Shown here: piece after piece, positions 44,850 to 54,568 of the stretch
Layout of the letters: each line of letters opens with the position of its first letter
Numbering within the stretch: the stretch's first letter is position 1
From: Eubacteriaceae bacterium
GTDB taxonomy: Bacteria; Bacillota; Clostridia; Eubacteriales; Anaerofustaceae
Direction: 5' to 3'
DNA: 64,000 nt
Assembly: GCA_009782515.1 (NCBI GenBank)
Contig: WRIY01000006.1
Location: 47,834-111,833, forward strand
Notes under the pieces: model-generated
Seen by the model: only the letters and a program-made list of their open reading frames with translations
Databases searched by the model: none
Told to the model about the DNA's origin: nothing
Made by a program: the position numbers and the translations under genes

Positions 44850-45518
44850 TCAGCGCTGCTTGCCTTTGTCTGGCTTCTCTTTATCGGCTCTGGGCCTGCT
44901 ACTCCTATCATTTTCGCCTTCAGCTCTTTTTTTCGCTTTGGACAGCATTTCTGCGAGTTTGGGCTTGGCTTCCTGCAGCTTTATGCTTTCAGCTTTGTCG
45001 GCGGCTTTAGCCTTGTCTATTTCGATGGCTGTTTCCTCTTTTAGCGTAAAGTGGTTGGCATCTGCCTCTATAGCGCTGTACGGGTCAAGAAAGATATCAT
45101 CATCCGGCAGCTTAATACTGTCAAAGTCAACCTTCCAGCGCTTTACGACATCATTGCTTGGCGGATTGGAGAGTGCGCCGTTAATTGCCTGTTGTTGGTA
45201 GATGTGGCGGATCTGGTGCAATACCTCACGAAGCGATGCATTTGGCAGCTGTTTGTATGGCTGCTCATTGAGCAGCTTCATATTTATGTATATCGTATCC
45301 CCCCATTGCATGCCTAAGACGCTTTTGTCATAATGGGCAGTGTTAAAGGGCTCGACTTTTATAAATTCTTTCCCAATTTCCTCAGCATATTTATTTGCTA
45401 TCTCTGCCAGTGCCCTCAGCTTGTCGCCTATACTGATGCCAGCCCAGTTGCGCGGCTCAGTTGCAGACAATGCCTCATTATATTTTCTCATGATGCTCAA
45501 ATAGCGCTCTTTGTCCAT
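44850..45518 (-). CDS. Hypothetical protein with degenerate zincin-like HQxxH motif
   Basis: 222 residues from ATG 45518, with GGAGG just upstream inside the end of the preceding gene. A central segment LREVLHQIRHIYQQ (H101, Q102, H105) looks like the HExxH helix of zinc peptidases but with Gln at the catalytic Glu position; a downstream AIEADANHF (E151, D153) resembles the third-ligand region. The C-terminal third is a charged, low-complexity, Lys/Glu/Ala-rich tail. The 89-residue gene just upstream is probably its partner. No known toxin-antitoxin family is clear. Confidence 0.6.
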   Translation of the reverse strand: MDKERYLSIMRKYNEALSATEPRNWAGISIGDKLRALAEIANKYAEEIGKEFIKVEPFNTAHYDKSVLGMQWGDTIYINMKLLNEQPYKQLPNASLREVLHQIRHIYQQQAINGALSNPPSNDVVKRWKVDFDSIKLPDDDIFLDPYSAIEADANHFTLKEETAIEIDKAKAADKAESIKLQEAKPKLAEMLSKAKKRAEGENDRSSRPRADKEKPDKGKQR

Positions 45519-45519
45519 C

Positions 45520-45789
45520 CTAGCCCTCCTCGATGCCAATATCACTCATGGCTGTATCAGCAAGAAGCAGAGCAAAAGCTTTTAAAAGACCGAGCTCTTC
45601 TACCATAAATGCGGCTTTCACGCCATCGCTTGCCAAGCCGCGATAGCGTTTGTCATGCAGCCAGAGGTTCACGGCTTCTTCGAATACTTCATCCATGCTG
45701 ATGCTTGCCGGCCCAATGCGCTTTAGCTCCTGGTTTATTCGCTCCAGCTCATCTTTGCTTAAGTCCTTGTTGATATCAAAATTGTCCAT
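45520..45789 (-). CDS. Small hypothetical protein, partner of the HQxxH gene
   Basis: An 89-residue acidic protein with helix-forming stretches (LSKDELERINQELKRIG) and a Leu/Ala-rich hydrophobic region at the end (LGLLKAFALLLADT). GAGAGG precedes the ATG closely. Its stop codon lies two bases after the next gene's ATG, so the two are very likely translated together. No homologue comes to mind. Confidence 0.55.
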   Translation of the reverse strand: MDNFDINKDLSKDELERINQELKRIGPASISMDEVFEEAVNLWLHDKRYRGLASDGVKAAFMVEELGLLKAFALLLADTAMSDIGIEEG

Positions 45790-45949
45790 TATTTACCTCT
45801 CTGATGTTTATTGTTTGCGCTTCTAATTAGTAGATTCCCGGGCAAAGTATTTCTCCCCCCATAAATCTGCAAAAAAAAGCGCAATTGCATTTTTGAAGCT
45901 TGCTCAAGCAAAGCAGCCTGCAACGGTGATGATTTTGCAAAAATTATGG

Positions 45950-45955
45950 TATAAT
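45950..45955 (+). promoter_or_regulatory. -10 of the tRNA-Arg gene
   Basis: TATAAT preceded by TGG gives an extended -10-like element 13 bases before the tRNA. The -35 position is not a good match. Confidence 0.4.
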
Positions 45956-45967
45956 AGCCTGGCATAA

Positions 45968-46044
45968 GCGCCTGTAGCTCAGTGGAATAGAGCGTTGGCC
46001 TCCGACGCCAAAAGTCGAGGGTTCGAATCCCCCCAGGCGTACCA
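45968..46044 (+). tRNA. tRNA-Arg (anticodon CCG)
   Basis: The sequence folds into a cloverleaf: acceptor GCGCCTG pairs with CAGGCGT (first pair G-T), a D arm with GCTC/GAGC, an anticodon stem TTGGC/GCCAA with loop CTCCGAC, and a T arm GAGGG/CCCCC (one A-C mismatch) with TTCGAAT. CCG reads the arginine codon CGG. The 3' CCA is encoded (46042-46044), followed by a T run. Confidence 0.95.
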
Positions 46045-46232
46045 TTTTTTTTGCTGTATTAGCGTGTTTCGCGCGACATGCTTTTCGAAGCTTGTTTTTT
46101 GCCCTTTATTGCCCGTAAGCCGAACTGATAAATGCCATATCCGCGCAGGATTGCATGCGACCGGCCAAAACTTTAAGCTCCAAAACAAAAAACAAAAAAA
46201 GGCCCACAAAATGATGCAGCCTATTATTATCG

Positions 46233-47408
46233 CTATTTTAGAACGCCTCTGAATATCTTAAAAATATCTATTCCGCCCATTATCGTGCCTATAGATGATC
46301 CAAGGTTTGCAAACACCATAACCAAAAGAATTTTTGTAACCCTATTTTTCCATAATCCAGACACCTTGGCAAGGTCATCAGACAAACTCTCAAAATCCCC
46401 GACTGTAGGGTTTCGCAGCTTTGCCTCTACCAACCCTGCAAACCAGCCGGCAGCAATTAAAGGGTTCAAAGACGTAAAAGGCGCTACAACTATTGCTGTG
46501 AGTATTGACAGAATATGCCCGCCCCCTATCAGCGTTCCGGCGCCGGCAAGCAAGCTTGTTGATATAGCCCACGACTTAAGCTGCTCAAAGCCCGCTTTAG
46601 GGTCCTTAAGCAATGTAGCAGCGATAATGCCAACGATTGCCAGTGGCAAAATCCAGGCTAAGGCTTTGCCGGCTTTCGAAGACTCAGGGGCTTCATTCAG
46701 CTTGTCCCTGTCAATGCCCTTGTCTTCAATGTGCTCGAGAATGCCTGCTTTGTGCGCTGCGCCTACAACTGCAACAACCTTCTCGCCTTCGCACTCAGCA
46801 ATACCGCTGGCCAGGTACAGATCCCTTTCGTCAACAAGGTATTTTTTAATGCTGGGAAATGCCACTGAAAGCTCATTGAGAGCAGACTCAAGCATGTCTT
46901 TAGTCTTTAGGTCAGCCAAGGTTTCCTCAGTTATTTCCTCATCGTCCAGAAAGCCAACAATTCCGCTGAACAGCAGCTTGAATTTTTCTGCAAAGCTCAA
47001 AAAGCGCCATATGCGCAGAAATGTTGTCTTTATGCTTCTGTCTATCGGAACAATTTCAGCGCCTATCTCCTCTGCAGCCTTAACGCTGTTTATCATCTCC
47101 TGGCCTGCAGAAATGCCAAACTGCTTTGCCAGCCTTTTTTGGTATGAGGAAAGAATAATGCTTATAAACATAAAAGCCGATCGCTTTTGTTTTATAACAT
47201 CAGTAATGTTGGTCTTGGACCAGTCTTCTGCATGTGTTAAGCTGTAGAGCCTTTCACTGTCCAGCTCGATGCAGACAGTTTCCGGCTCAACAGACTTTAT
47301 AAGCTCATATGCCTCTATTGCGCTTTCAGCCGAGACATGGGCTGTGCCTAGAAGGTATATTTGCTTGCCTTCCAGGCTTATAAGAGTAACGTTTTCGTTA
47401 TAATCCAC
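46233..47408 (-). CDS. TraB/PrgY-domain protein with C-terminal membrane region
   Basis: The 391-residue protein has LLGTAHVS near the N-terminus (about 19-26), EIVPIDRSIKTT, and VVGAAHKAGI (about 217), the paired His-containing motifs of the TraB family. After residue 245 there are three or four hydrophobic segments. The family includes PrgY, which reduces pheromone activity in enterococci, but most members have no defined function. The start is GTG 47408 just after nrdJ, which suggests co-transcription. Confidence 0.78.
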   Translation of the reverse strand: MDYNENVTLISLEGKQIYLLGTAHVSAESAIEAYELIKSVEPETVCIELDSERLYSLTHAEDWSKTNITDVIKQKRSAFMFISIILSSYQKRLAKQFGISAGQEMINSVKAAEEIGAEIVPIDRSIKTTFLRIWRFLSFAEKFKLLFSGIVGFLDDEEITEETLADLKTKDMLESALNELSVAFPSIKKYLVDERDLYLASGIAECEGEKVVAVVGAAHKAGILEHIEDKGIDRDKLNEAPESSKAGKALAWILPLAIVGIIAATLLKDPKAGFEQLKSWAISTSLLAGAGTLIGGGHILSILTAIVVAPFTSLNPLIAAGWFAGLVEAKLRNPTVGDFESLSDDLAKVSGLWKNRVTKILLVMVFANLGSSIGTIMGGIDIFKIFRGVLK

Positions 47409-47419
47409 TTAGGCCTTAC

Positions 47420-50380
47420 TTAACTGCATCCGGTTGTAGTGCCGCAATCGCCGCATACCTTGCACGTGCCGCTTTTGTACATGTTTGTAGAATTGCAGTT
47501 AGTGCAAACCTCGCCATACAGCTTTTCCCTTTCAGTGTCATCTGTTGTATTATCTACTAAAGCAAATGCATTGTCAACGACAGGAGGCGACAGCGTACCG
47601 GAAACAGATTCAGCCATTGTTTTAAAAGCAAGCGGCTTAACTTGGCAGTGAGAAAAATCTCCCATTTCTATTTCAATTATTTTGGACAGCAAATCAGCTA
47701 TTGAAGAAGCATTCTTAATGTATGGGTGCCGGCTTACAAAGCCAGAAGGCTCGAACTGCTGGCTGCGCAGTATGCGGGCTATTTCGCTTGGCGGCACATT
47801 GTACTGAAGCATGTTGGATATGGCTTTTGACAAGGAGGCCAATAGCCCCTTAATGACAGTGCCCTCTTTGTCTGTTGAAACAAACAGCTCTGCAAGGTTG
47901 CCGCTCTCGTAGAATCCGATAGTAACATACAGCTCTATCTCGCCAATTTTAGCTGAATGGGTGCGGCTGGCGCGCATGCCTTCCGGCCTTATGCGCTCAG
48001 GGACCTGGTTGCGGCAGTTTACGGCGAAATCCAGTAAGTCTGCATACGAGAGCTGGCTGAGATCCTCAGAACTCACAGACTCTGAAGCGTTGTTAAGCGG
48101 CTGGGTAGCTTTGCAGCCATCCCTGTACAATGAAATAGCCTTTGTTCCTGTATCATAGGCAAGCATATAAATGTCGGCTACGTCCTGAACGCTTGCGCTG
48201 GCAAGCAGGTTCACCGTTTTGGATATCGCCCCGGATACTGTTGGCGTAATGGCAGAGACCATAAGAACATGCCCGGATGGAGAAATCTCGTTGGCAGTCT
48301 CAAAGACTTTCTTATGGCCCTCTTTAAGGAACGGGCAGTTTTCCAGCGTCGTGTTAACGAACCTGCCTGATTCATCTTTTTGCAGGATGTATGATTCGAT
48401 TTTCTGGCGCTCTTGCTCCTGGTAGCCCAGTTTTTCAAGCGCAAGCTCAAGAACCGGATTTACAAGCTCCATCGAGCCGCCGCCGGCAAGCTGCTTATAA
48501 ACAACATGAGAGTAATATGGCTCTATTGACGTTGAGCCGCAGTCCATAGCAAACGAAATTGTGCCTGTTGGCGCAATAACTGACACCTGGGCATTCTTTG
48601 CCCCATATTGCTCTATTGAATCCAGCGCCATAACCCAAGCCGATTTCGCGCACTCTGAAATGCCCTGCATGCCGATGCCCTCAAGAGCCGCTTCATCCAA
48701 AACAATTGGCGCATAGTTTAAGCCTTCAAATTCGCTTTCAATTGCGCCAGCACAGCGGGCATGGTTGCGCAATACGCGCATCATGTACGGCTTGTTTATT
48801 TCAAAACAGGCGAATGGGCCTGTCTTCTCAGCCATGAGCGAGGATATATAGTAGCTGTAGGCAGTCATAATGCTGGTTAGGCCGCTGATTAAGCTTCTGG
48901 CCTCTTCGCTGTCATATGCAATGCCCATGACCATCACAAGCGATGCAGCATCAGCGATTCCAAGGCCTGTTGATCGGAACAGATATGTGTTTTCTGCAAT
49001 GTCAGGCGTCGGGAACTGCCCCCAGTGTATAGACGCCTCCAGCACCAGCTGGCAAAGGGCAATAACATGCATGTAGGACTCAATATCAAAAGTGCATGTT
49101 TTAGGGTCGTAGAATCTATATACATTAATAGAAGCCAGGTTGCATGAGCTATCGTCCAGGAAGCCATATTCGCTGCAGGGGTTGGTTGCATTGATGCGGT
49201 TGTGCTTTGCTCCGTACAATCCGTCTTTGCCGGCAGGGCAGGTATGCCAGGCATTAAATGTGCTGTCAAATTGGAGAGCAGGATCTGCGCAAGCCCAGGC
49301 TGATTCCGCTATCATTGCCCACAGTGCAGACACGCTTGCCTGTTTGTCAACACTGTGATCCCTTCTGCCGCTAAGCGTAATAGTCTGAAACGGGTTTTCG
49401 TCCAGGCTCTTTACTGCTTGCATGAAGCTCTCGCTGACTCTCACAGAGTTATTGCCGTTCTGTCCCGAAACAGTGCTGTAGGCCTCGCCGTCCATTGAGA
49501 TGTCATATCCCATCTTGCCAAGAGCCCTAACCTTGTCCTCTTCTTTTGCCTTCCACTGTATGAAGCTTTCAATCTCCGGATGGTCTATGTCAAGTATGAC
49601 CATCTTTGCTGCCCGGCGCGTTGTGCCGCCTGACTTTATTGCCCCCGCATTGCGGTCAAGGCCCTTCATAAAGCTGAGCGCTCCGCTGGACACGCCTCCG
49701 CTTGAGAGCCTTTCATTATTTGCGCGCAGCGTTGAAAAGTTTGTTCCGACGCCTGAACCGCCTTTGAAGAGCTTTGTTTCTGTTACATATGTTTCGCTTA
49801 TCGAATGGGGCCCGACAAGGGTGTCTTCGATTGAAAGAATAAAGCATGCAGACGCTTGGGTGCGCGTATAGCGATCCAGGCTCTTTACAACCTCTTTCGC
49901 GCTCTCGTCATAATAATAAAGCTCGTCGTCATCGCCCTGAATGCCATAATTCCTCTTAATGCCTGTATTAAACCACTGAGGGGAGTTTGGCGCCCACATC
50001 TGTGAAAGCAATGCATAGACAAGCTCGTCGTATACGATCTGCCATTCTTCCTGTGTGCCAATAATGCCTTCGTCAAGCAAAGCGTCTGCCCAAAAGCCAA
50101 CCATTCGATCAGCTACCTGCTTTATGCTGCTCTCATGGCTGTCGCTTTCGCCAACGCCGGCTTTCCTGAAATACTTCGAAGCGATGATGTTGCAGGCGTT
50201 TTTAGAATAGCCTTCCGGGAATTCTAGGTTTTTCATATCGACTATCGCTTGGCCGGTTTTGTAGTCAATTATCACAACATCAACAGTTTTATAGTCAAAT
50301 AGATCATATACAGTCTTAATTGCGCCATCCTCTAGGCTTTTGGTAAAATGCCTTGATGCCAGGGGCTTGCTAACTTCCAT
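47420..50380 (-). CDS. nrdJ: Adenosylcobalamin-dependent class II ribonucleotide reductase
   Basis: Reduces ribonucleotides to deoxyribonucleotides using a B12-derived radical, without oxygen. The 986-residue protein from ATG 50380 (MEVSKPLAS, AGGAG upstream) contains the KGGSGVGTNFS loop, the active-site NPCSEYGFLDDSSCNLASI (about 450-468), PTGTISFAMDCGSTSIEP and a C-terminal cysteine cluster CTNCNSTNMYKSGTCKVCGD, with CxxC pairs for redox exchange. Two candidate NrdR sites lie directly upstream, consistent with dNTP-regulated transcription. The ORF extends to 50464 but the extra residues are non-conserved. Confidence 0.95.
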   Translation of the reverse strand: MEVSKPLASRHFTKSLEDGAIKTVYDLFDYKTVDVVIIDYKTGQAIVDMKNLEFPEGYSKNACNIIASKYFRKAGVGESDSHESSIKQVADRMVGFWADALLDEGIIGTQEEWQIVYDELVYALLSQMWAPNSPQWFNTGIKRNYGIQGDDDELYYYDESAKEVVKSLDRYTRTQASACFILSIEDTLVGPHSISETYVTETKLFKGGSGVGTNFSTLRANNERLSSGGVSSGALSFMKGLDRNAGAIKSGGTTRRAAKMVILDIDHPEIESFIQWKAKEEDKVRALGKMGYDISMDGEAYSTVSGQNGNNSVRVSESFMQAVKSLDENPFQTITLSGRRDHSVDKQASVSALWAMIAESAWACADPALQFDSTFNAWHTCPAGKDGLYGAKHNRINATNPCSEYGFLDDSSCNLASINVYRFYDPKTCTFDIESYMHVIALCQLVLEASIHWGQFPTPDIAENTYLFRSTGLGIADAASLVMVMGIAYDSEEARSLISGLTSIMTAYSYYISSLMAEKTGPFACFEINKPYMMRVLRNHARCAGAIESEFEGLNYAPIVLDEAALEGIGMQGISECAKSAWVMALDSIEQYGAKNAQVSVIAPTGTISFAMDCGSTSIEPYYSHVVYKQLAGGGSMELVNPVLELALEKLGYQEQERQKIESYILQKDESGRFVNTTLENCPFLKEGHKKVFETANEISPSGHVLMVSAITPTVSGAISKTVNLLASASVQDVADIYMLAYDTGTKAISLYRDGCKATQPLNNASESVSSEDLSQLSYADLLDFAVNCRNQVPERIRPEGMRASRTHSAKIGEIELYVTIGFYESGNLAELFVSTDKEGTVIKGLLASLSKAISNMLQYNVPPSEIARILRSQQFEPSGFVSRHPYIKNASSIADLLSKIIEIEMGDFSHCQVKPLAFKTMAESVSGTLSPPVVDNAFALVDNTTDDTEREKLYGEVCTNCNSTNMYKSGTCKVCGDCGTTTGCS

Positions 50381-50395
50381 ATTAACTCCTAAAAC

Positions 50396-50442
50396 ATACA
50401 ATATATTGATCTCGTACTGGTTCAAGATACAATATAGTGTAT
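50396..50442 (-). promoter_or_regulatory. Tandem candidate NrdR boxes upstream of nrdJ
   Basis: Two 16-base sites, 50396-50411 (ATACAATATATTGATC on plus) and 50427-50442 (ATACAATATAGTGTAT on plus), share ten leading bases and start 31 bases apart, about three helical turns. Both resemble the NrdR consensus ACACAATATATTGTGT. NrdR is a dATP/ATP-sensing repressor of reductase genes. Confidence 0.65.
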
Positions 50443-50638
50443 CACAGCGCCAAACTGATATCAATAAAAGTTATTCGACAGTATTATCCATCAAGGAATT
50501 TTTTTCGAGTTGGAAAGCCGCTTTCGCAGCAACAGGAAACATTGGTTTTCCGGGGCATGCTTTTCCTTGTATCTGTTTTTTTCTGTAGTGCAAATGGTTT
50601 ATAATATTCGAAAAGAAAACACTATACGGAGGAGAGTT

Positions 50639-52474
50639 ATGTGTGGAATTATCGGCTACATAGGCTACCGGGAAGCAGTAAAAATAATACTTGACGGCCT
50701 AGAGTGCCTTGAATATAGAGGTTATGACTCAACCGGGCTTGCTGCAATTGAAAATGGCAAGCTGCTGTACAGAAAAAATGTTGGCAGGCTTAGCGTGCTT
50801 AAAGACAGCATTGACAAAGATCCCATCACCGCCAATATAGGCATCGGGCATAACAGGTGGGCGACACATGGAAAGCCGTCTGATATTAATGCGCACCCCC
50901 ACTTAAGCTCTGATGGATTAATCAGCGTTATACATAACGGAATTATTGAAAACTACCTTGAGCTGAAAGCAGCTTTGGAGGCTAAGGGGGTTGAGTTCGT
51001 TTCAGAGACTGACACAGAAGTAGTAGCCCATTTAATCAGGGAGAAATACAAAGGCGATTTGCTAAGCGCTGTATCAGAGGCGCTTTCTGAGATACGCGGG
51101 GCATACGCCCTTTGCGTATTGTGCGAGTCGGAGCCTGGCAGGATTATTGCTGCAAAGCTGGCCAGCCCGTTGATTATTGGCTTCGGCGATGCAGAAAACT
51201 TTGTTGCCTCCGACAGCACTGCGCTGGCTGCCCACACTCGCAGAATCTGCAACCTAAATGACAGAGTTATTGCTGATGTCACTGCTGAGAGCGTGCATCT
51301 GTATGATCTTGATCTTAAGCCGCTTGAGCTGGTTGAAGAGCATATACCTGATGAATGGACCCAGGAAGCTGTAGCGCTTGGCGAATACAGCCATTTTATG
51401 CTCAAAGAAATACACGAGCAGCCGCAGGCAATACGCAATGCAGCCATGGGCAAGCTTGGCAGCAAGGATGGAAGCGTTGCATTTGACGGGTTTAGCTTCA
51501 CAAAAGAAGAGTATAAAAAATTAAAGAGAATAGATATTGTTGCGTGCGGAACAGCATACTTTGCCGGCGTCTTCGGCAAATACTTAATCGAAAAGCATCT
51601 GAGGATTCCTGTTGAGGCGTGCATAGCCAGTGAATTCAGGTACAAAAACCCCATCGTTGGCGAAGGCTCGCTGGTAATTGCAATCAGCCAGTCCGGCGAG
51701 ACTATGGATACGCTCGAGAGCCTCAAGCTTGCTAAAGCGCGAGGCGCAAAAACTCTTGCGATTACAAACGTGCTTGGTTCCCAAATAGACAGGGCAGCTG
51801 ACTATAGAATATATACCATGGCAGGGCCCGAAATAGCAGTTGCCTCTACAAAAGCATATTCTACCCAGGTAGAAATACTGTATCTGCTTGCTTTGTATTT
51901 CGGATCTTTGTCAGAAAGCATGCCAGCTGAAAGCGTAGAGGCCTTAACAAATGCAGCAATGCAGGCGCCTGACGCTGTCAGCTATGTGCTCGGGCAGGAA
52001 AAAGCCATTGAGCAGGCAACTGAAGAAATATTCAAGTCCAGCAGGATGTTTTTTATAGGGCGCGGAGCTGACTACTGTGCAAGCCTTGAGGGCGCTTTGA
52101 AGCTTAAAGAAATATCATACATACATGCAGAAGCCTACCCGTCAGGAGAGCTAAAGCATGGGCCAATAGCGCTTATTGAAGAGGGCACGCCAATTGTTGC
52201 CCTGGCAACACAGCCGGAGCTGTATGACAAAGCGCTAAGCAACATTAAGGAAGTCAAAGCCAGAGGCGCAAAAGTCCTTCTTATAGCACGGGATTCAGCA
52301 GCTTATATAGCCAGGGAAGCTGATATCAGCATAATGATCGGCGAAATGGAAGATGACGCAGCAATCCTGCCAGCTGTTTGCGTGATGCAGCTTTTGAGCT
52401 ACTATACTGCATTGAAACTTGGCAGGGATGTCGACAAGCCCCGAAATTTGGCCAAATCTGTTACTGTCGAATAA
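50639..52474 (+). CDS. glmS: Glutamine-fructose-6-phosphate aminotransferase (isomerising)
   Basis: Makes glucosamine-6-phosphate for peptidoglycan. After ATG 50639 the protein (611 residues) starts MCGIIGYIG, placing the nucleophile Cys second, as in all GlmS; GGAGGAG lies just before. HNRWATHG and the glutaminase loop are at about 75-85, then two SIS domains (ISQSGETMDTLE, GRGADYCASLEGALKLKEIS) and the C-terminal KPRNLAKSVTVE. I looked for a glmS ribozyme in the 174-base leader and saw none. Confidence 0.96.
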   Translation: MCGIIGYIGYREAVKIILDGLECLEYRGYDSTGLAAIENGKLLYRKNVGRLSVLKDSIDKDPITANIGIGHNRWATHGKPSDINAHPHLSSDGLISVIHNGIIENYLELKAALEAKGVEFVSETDTEVVAHLIREKYKGDLLSAVSEALSEIRGAYALCVLCESEPGRIIAAKLASPLIIGFGDAENFVASDSTALAAHTRRICNLNDRVIADVTAESVHLYDLDLKPLELVEEHIPDEWTQEAVALGEYSHFMLKEIHEQPQAIRNAAMGKLGSKDGSVAFDGFSFTKEEYKKLKRIDIVACGTAYFAGVFGKYLIEKHLRIPVEACIASEFRYKNPIVGEGSLVIAISQSGETMDTLESLKLAKARGAKTLAITNVLGSQIDRAADYRIYTMAGPEIAVASTKAYSTQVEILYLLALYFGSLSESMPAESVEALTNAAMQAPDAVSYVLGQEKAIEQATEEIFKSSRMFFIGRGADYCASLEGALKLKEISYIHAEAYPSGELKHGPIALIEEGTPIVALATQPELYDKALSNIKEVKARGAKVLLIARDSAAYIAREADISIMIGEMEDDAAILPAVCVMQLLSYYTALKLGRDVDKPRNLAKSVTVE

Positions 52475-52553
52475 TTCCTTGCAGCGCCTTATCGATGTAT
52501 ACTTAAAAAACTGGGCCCTGCTATAAGGGCGCAATCAGTTTTGGGAGGAATAT

Positions 52554-54452
52554 ATGTCAGTAAGAGGCGCGGGCACTCCGGTAAAGGGGCCAAAAGGCGC
52601 AAAGAGGTTTTTGACGCAGGAAGAGAAAGAAAACAGGCCGAAAGTCACAAAAGGGCTTTTGCTGCGCATTGCTTCATATATGAAGCCGTACCTGCTCCAA
52701 TTTGCTTTTGTGTTTTGCGCAATCGTATTTGCAGCATACCTGGGCTTGCTGCCTGCTTACTATACAGGAAGAATTGTTGATGCCATCAATACGCCGAATA
52801 TCGATATTGAAATGCTGCTTAGGCTTTTAGCCACAGCCTTTGGCATCGCAATTTCTTCACAGTCAATACTCGTTATTGAAAAAATGGTAAACTCATGGAT
52901 CAGCCAGAACATTATTCATGACATGAAATCTGAAATGTATGGCCACTTGCAGTATATGCACCATGGGTTTTTTGCTTCTTATGCCCACGGCGACATAGTC
53001 ACAAGAATGACAAGCGACATAGAAGGCGTTAACACTGTTATAACCGGCACGCTCTCAAGTGTTGTCAACAATGTTGCCATTGCAGTTACTGCCCTTGCTG
53101 CCCTGATAAAAATTAACTGGATTTTGGCGCTTTTTGGCGTTATTGCAATGCCTCTTTTATACTTGCCAAACAGGCTGGTAGGCGAGAAGAAGTGGAAGCG
53201 CCTTACTGAGCGGCAGCGCACCAGGGACGCTATGAACAGCCACATTGGCGAAACGCTCAGCGTTAGCGGCTCCCAGCTTATGAAGCTGTATGCTAAAGAA
53301 GAGGCTGAATACAGCAAATTCGTACAGATGAGCAAGGAAGTGACAAGGCTTGCAATAGCCGAGCAGCGAATTGGCAAGTGGTTTGATGTGCTGCTTGGGG
53401 TACTCAGCTCGCTTAGCACTTTAGCTATATACGGGTTTGGCGGCATACTGCTATACGCTGCCCAGTCAAAGGCCATTGCCTTTGGCGGCGCCATGACGAT
53501 AGGCACAATTACATACACTGTGCAGCTTTTAAGCAGGCTGTACAGGCCTGTGCAAGCGCTGCTCAATGTGCAGGTGGAGTTTACAAGGTCGCTTGCGCTC
53601 TTTGTCAGGATCTTTGACTACCTTGACATGCAAAGCGATGTTGCATCAAAAGAAGGCGCAATATCCCCCGATTTTGAATCGCGCTGCGATATTGTATTTG
53701 ACAGCGTCTGGTTTTCTTATAGCGAAAACAGCGGCGAGGCAGCTCTAAAAGACATATGCTTTGAATTGCCTACCGGTATGGTGTATGCAATTGTGGGCCC
53801 TTCCGGCGCAGGCAAGTCGACCATTGCCAATCTTATACCAAGGCTGTATGACGCTTCAGCCGGCGCTGTAATGATAAACGGCATAAATGTGGCTGACTAC
53901 AGCTTAAGCGAGCTTAGAGCCAATATAGGCATAGTAAGCCAGGAAACATATCTGTTTAACGATACAATTCTTGAAAACCTCAGGTATGCCAACAGCGAGG
54001 CCACAATAGATGACATCGACAGCGCATGCAAAGCGGCAAATATATATGATTTTGTGATGAGCCTGCCGCTAAAGTATGAAACTGTTGTTGGCAACAGAGG
54101 CATGAAGCTTTCAGGCGGCGAAAAGCAGCGCCTCTCGATAGCAAGAGTGCTGCTCAAAGACCCCAAAATCCTTATCTTTGACGAAGCTACCTCATCGCTT
54201 GACTCGATTGCTGAGGACAATATTCAGCAGGCGCTTGAGATTATTATGGCAAAACGCACAAGCATCGTAATAGCTCACCGCCTGACTACGATTCTGGCTG
54301 CAGACAGGATTCTTGTTATTGATTCCGGAAGAATAGTTGAGCAAGGCAGGCACAGCGCCCTAATCAAAGCCAATGGCGTTTACAAAAATCTGTATGAAAC
54401 CCAGTTCAAAAGGATCCTTGAGAAGCAAGCAGCAAATATGCCTGCACAATAA
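52554..54452 (+). CDS. ABC exporter, membrane-ATPase half-transporter (MsbA/LmrA-like)
   Basis: The 632-residue protein has an N-terminal polar tail of about 40 residues, a six-segment membrane domain (to about 340), and an ATPase domain with Walker A GPSGAGKST, the signature LSGGEKQRLSIAR, Walker B ILIFDEATSSLD and the switch His in IVIAHRLTTI. All catalytic residues are intact. It works as a homodimer or heterodimer exporting lipid or drug substrates; none can be inferred. GGGAGGAA precedes the ATG. It is 79 bases after glmS, with a hairpin between. Confidence 0.92.
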   Translation: MSVRGAGTPVKGPKGAKRFLTQEEKENRPKVTKGLLLRIASYMKPYLLQFAFVFCAIVFAAYLGLLPAYYTGRIVDAINTPNIDIEMLLRLLATAFGIAISSQSILVIEKMVNSWISQNIIHDMKSEMYGHLQYMHHGFFASYAHGDIVTRMTSDIEGVNTVITGTLSSVVNNVAIAVTALAALIKINWILALFGVIAMPLLYLPNRLVGEKKWKRLTERQRTRDAMNSHIGETLSVSGSQLMKLYAKEEAEYSKFVQMSKEVTRLAIAEQRIGKWFDVLLGVLSSLSTLAIYGFGGILLYAAQSKAIAFGGAMTIGTITYTVQLLSRLYRPVQALLNVQVEFTRSLALFVRIFDYLDMQSDVASKEGAISPDFESRCDIVFDSVWFSYSENSGEAALKDICFELPTGMVYAIVGPSGAGKSTIANLIPRLYDASAGAVMINGINVADYSLSELRANIGIVSQETYLFNDTILENLRYANSEATIDDIDSACKAANIYDFVMSLPLKYETVVGNRGMKLSGGEKQRLSIARVLLKDPKILIFDEATSSLDSIAEDNIQQALEIIMAKRTSIVIAHRLTTILAADRILVIDSGRIVEQGRHSALIKANGVYKNLYETQFKRILEKQAANMPAQ

Positions 54453-54568
54453 AGGAAGTTTCAGCCTCAGCCGATATAGCCAAAAGCTGGCCGCTCTTAT
54501 ATACGAAAAAAGCTTCTGCAGAAACAAATGCCCTGCAAAAGCCTCAAAAGCTGCATTCAGTTCAGAAG

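Noticed and set aside
50465..50638. glmS ribozyme upstream of glmS
   Set aside because: The 174-base leader lacks the conserved core and pairing elements of the ribozyme.
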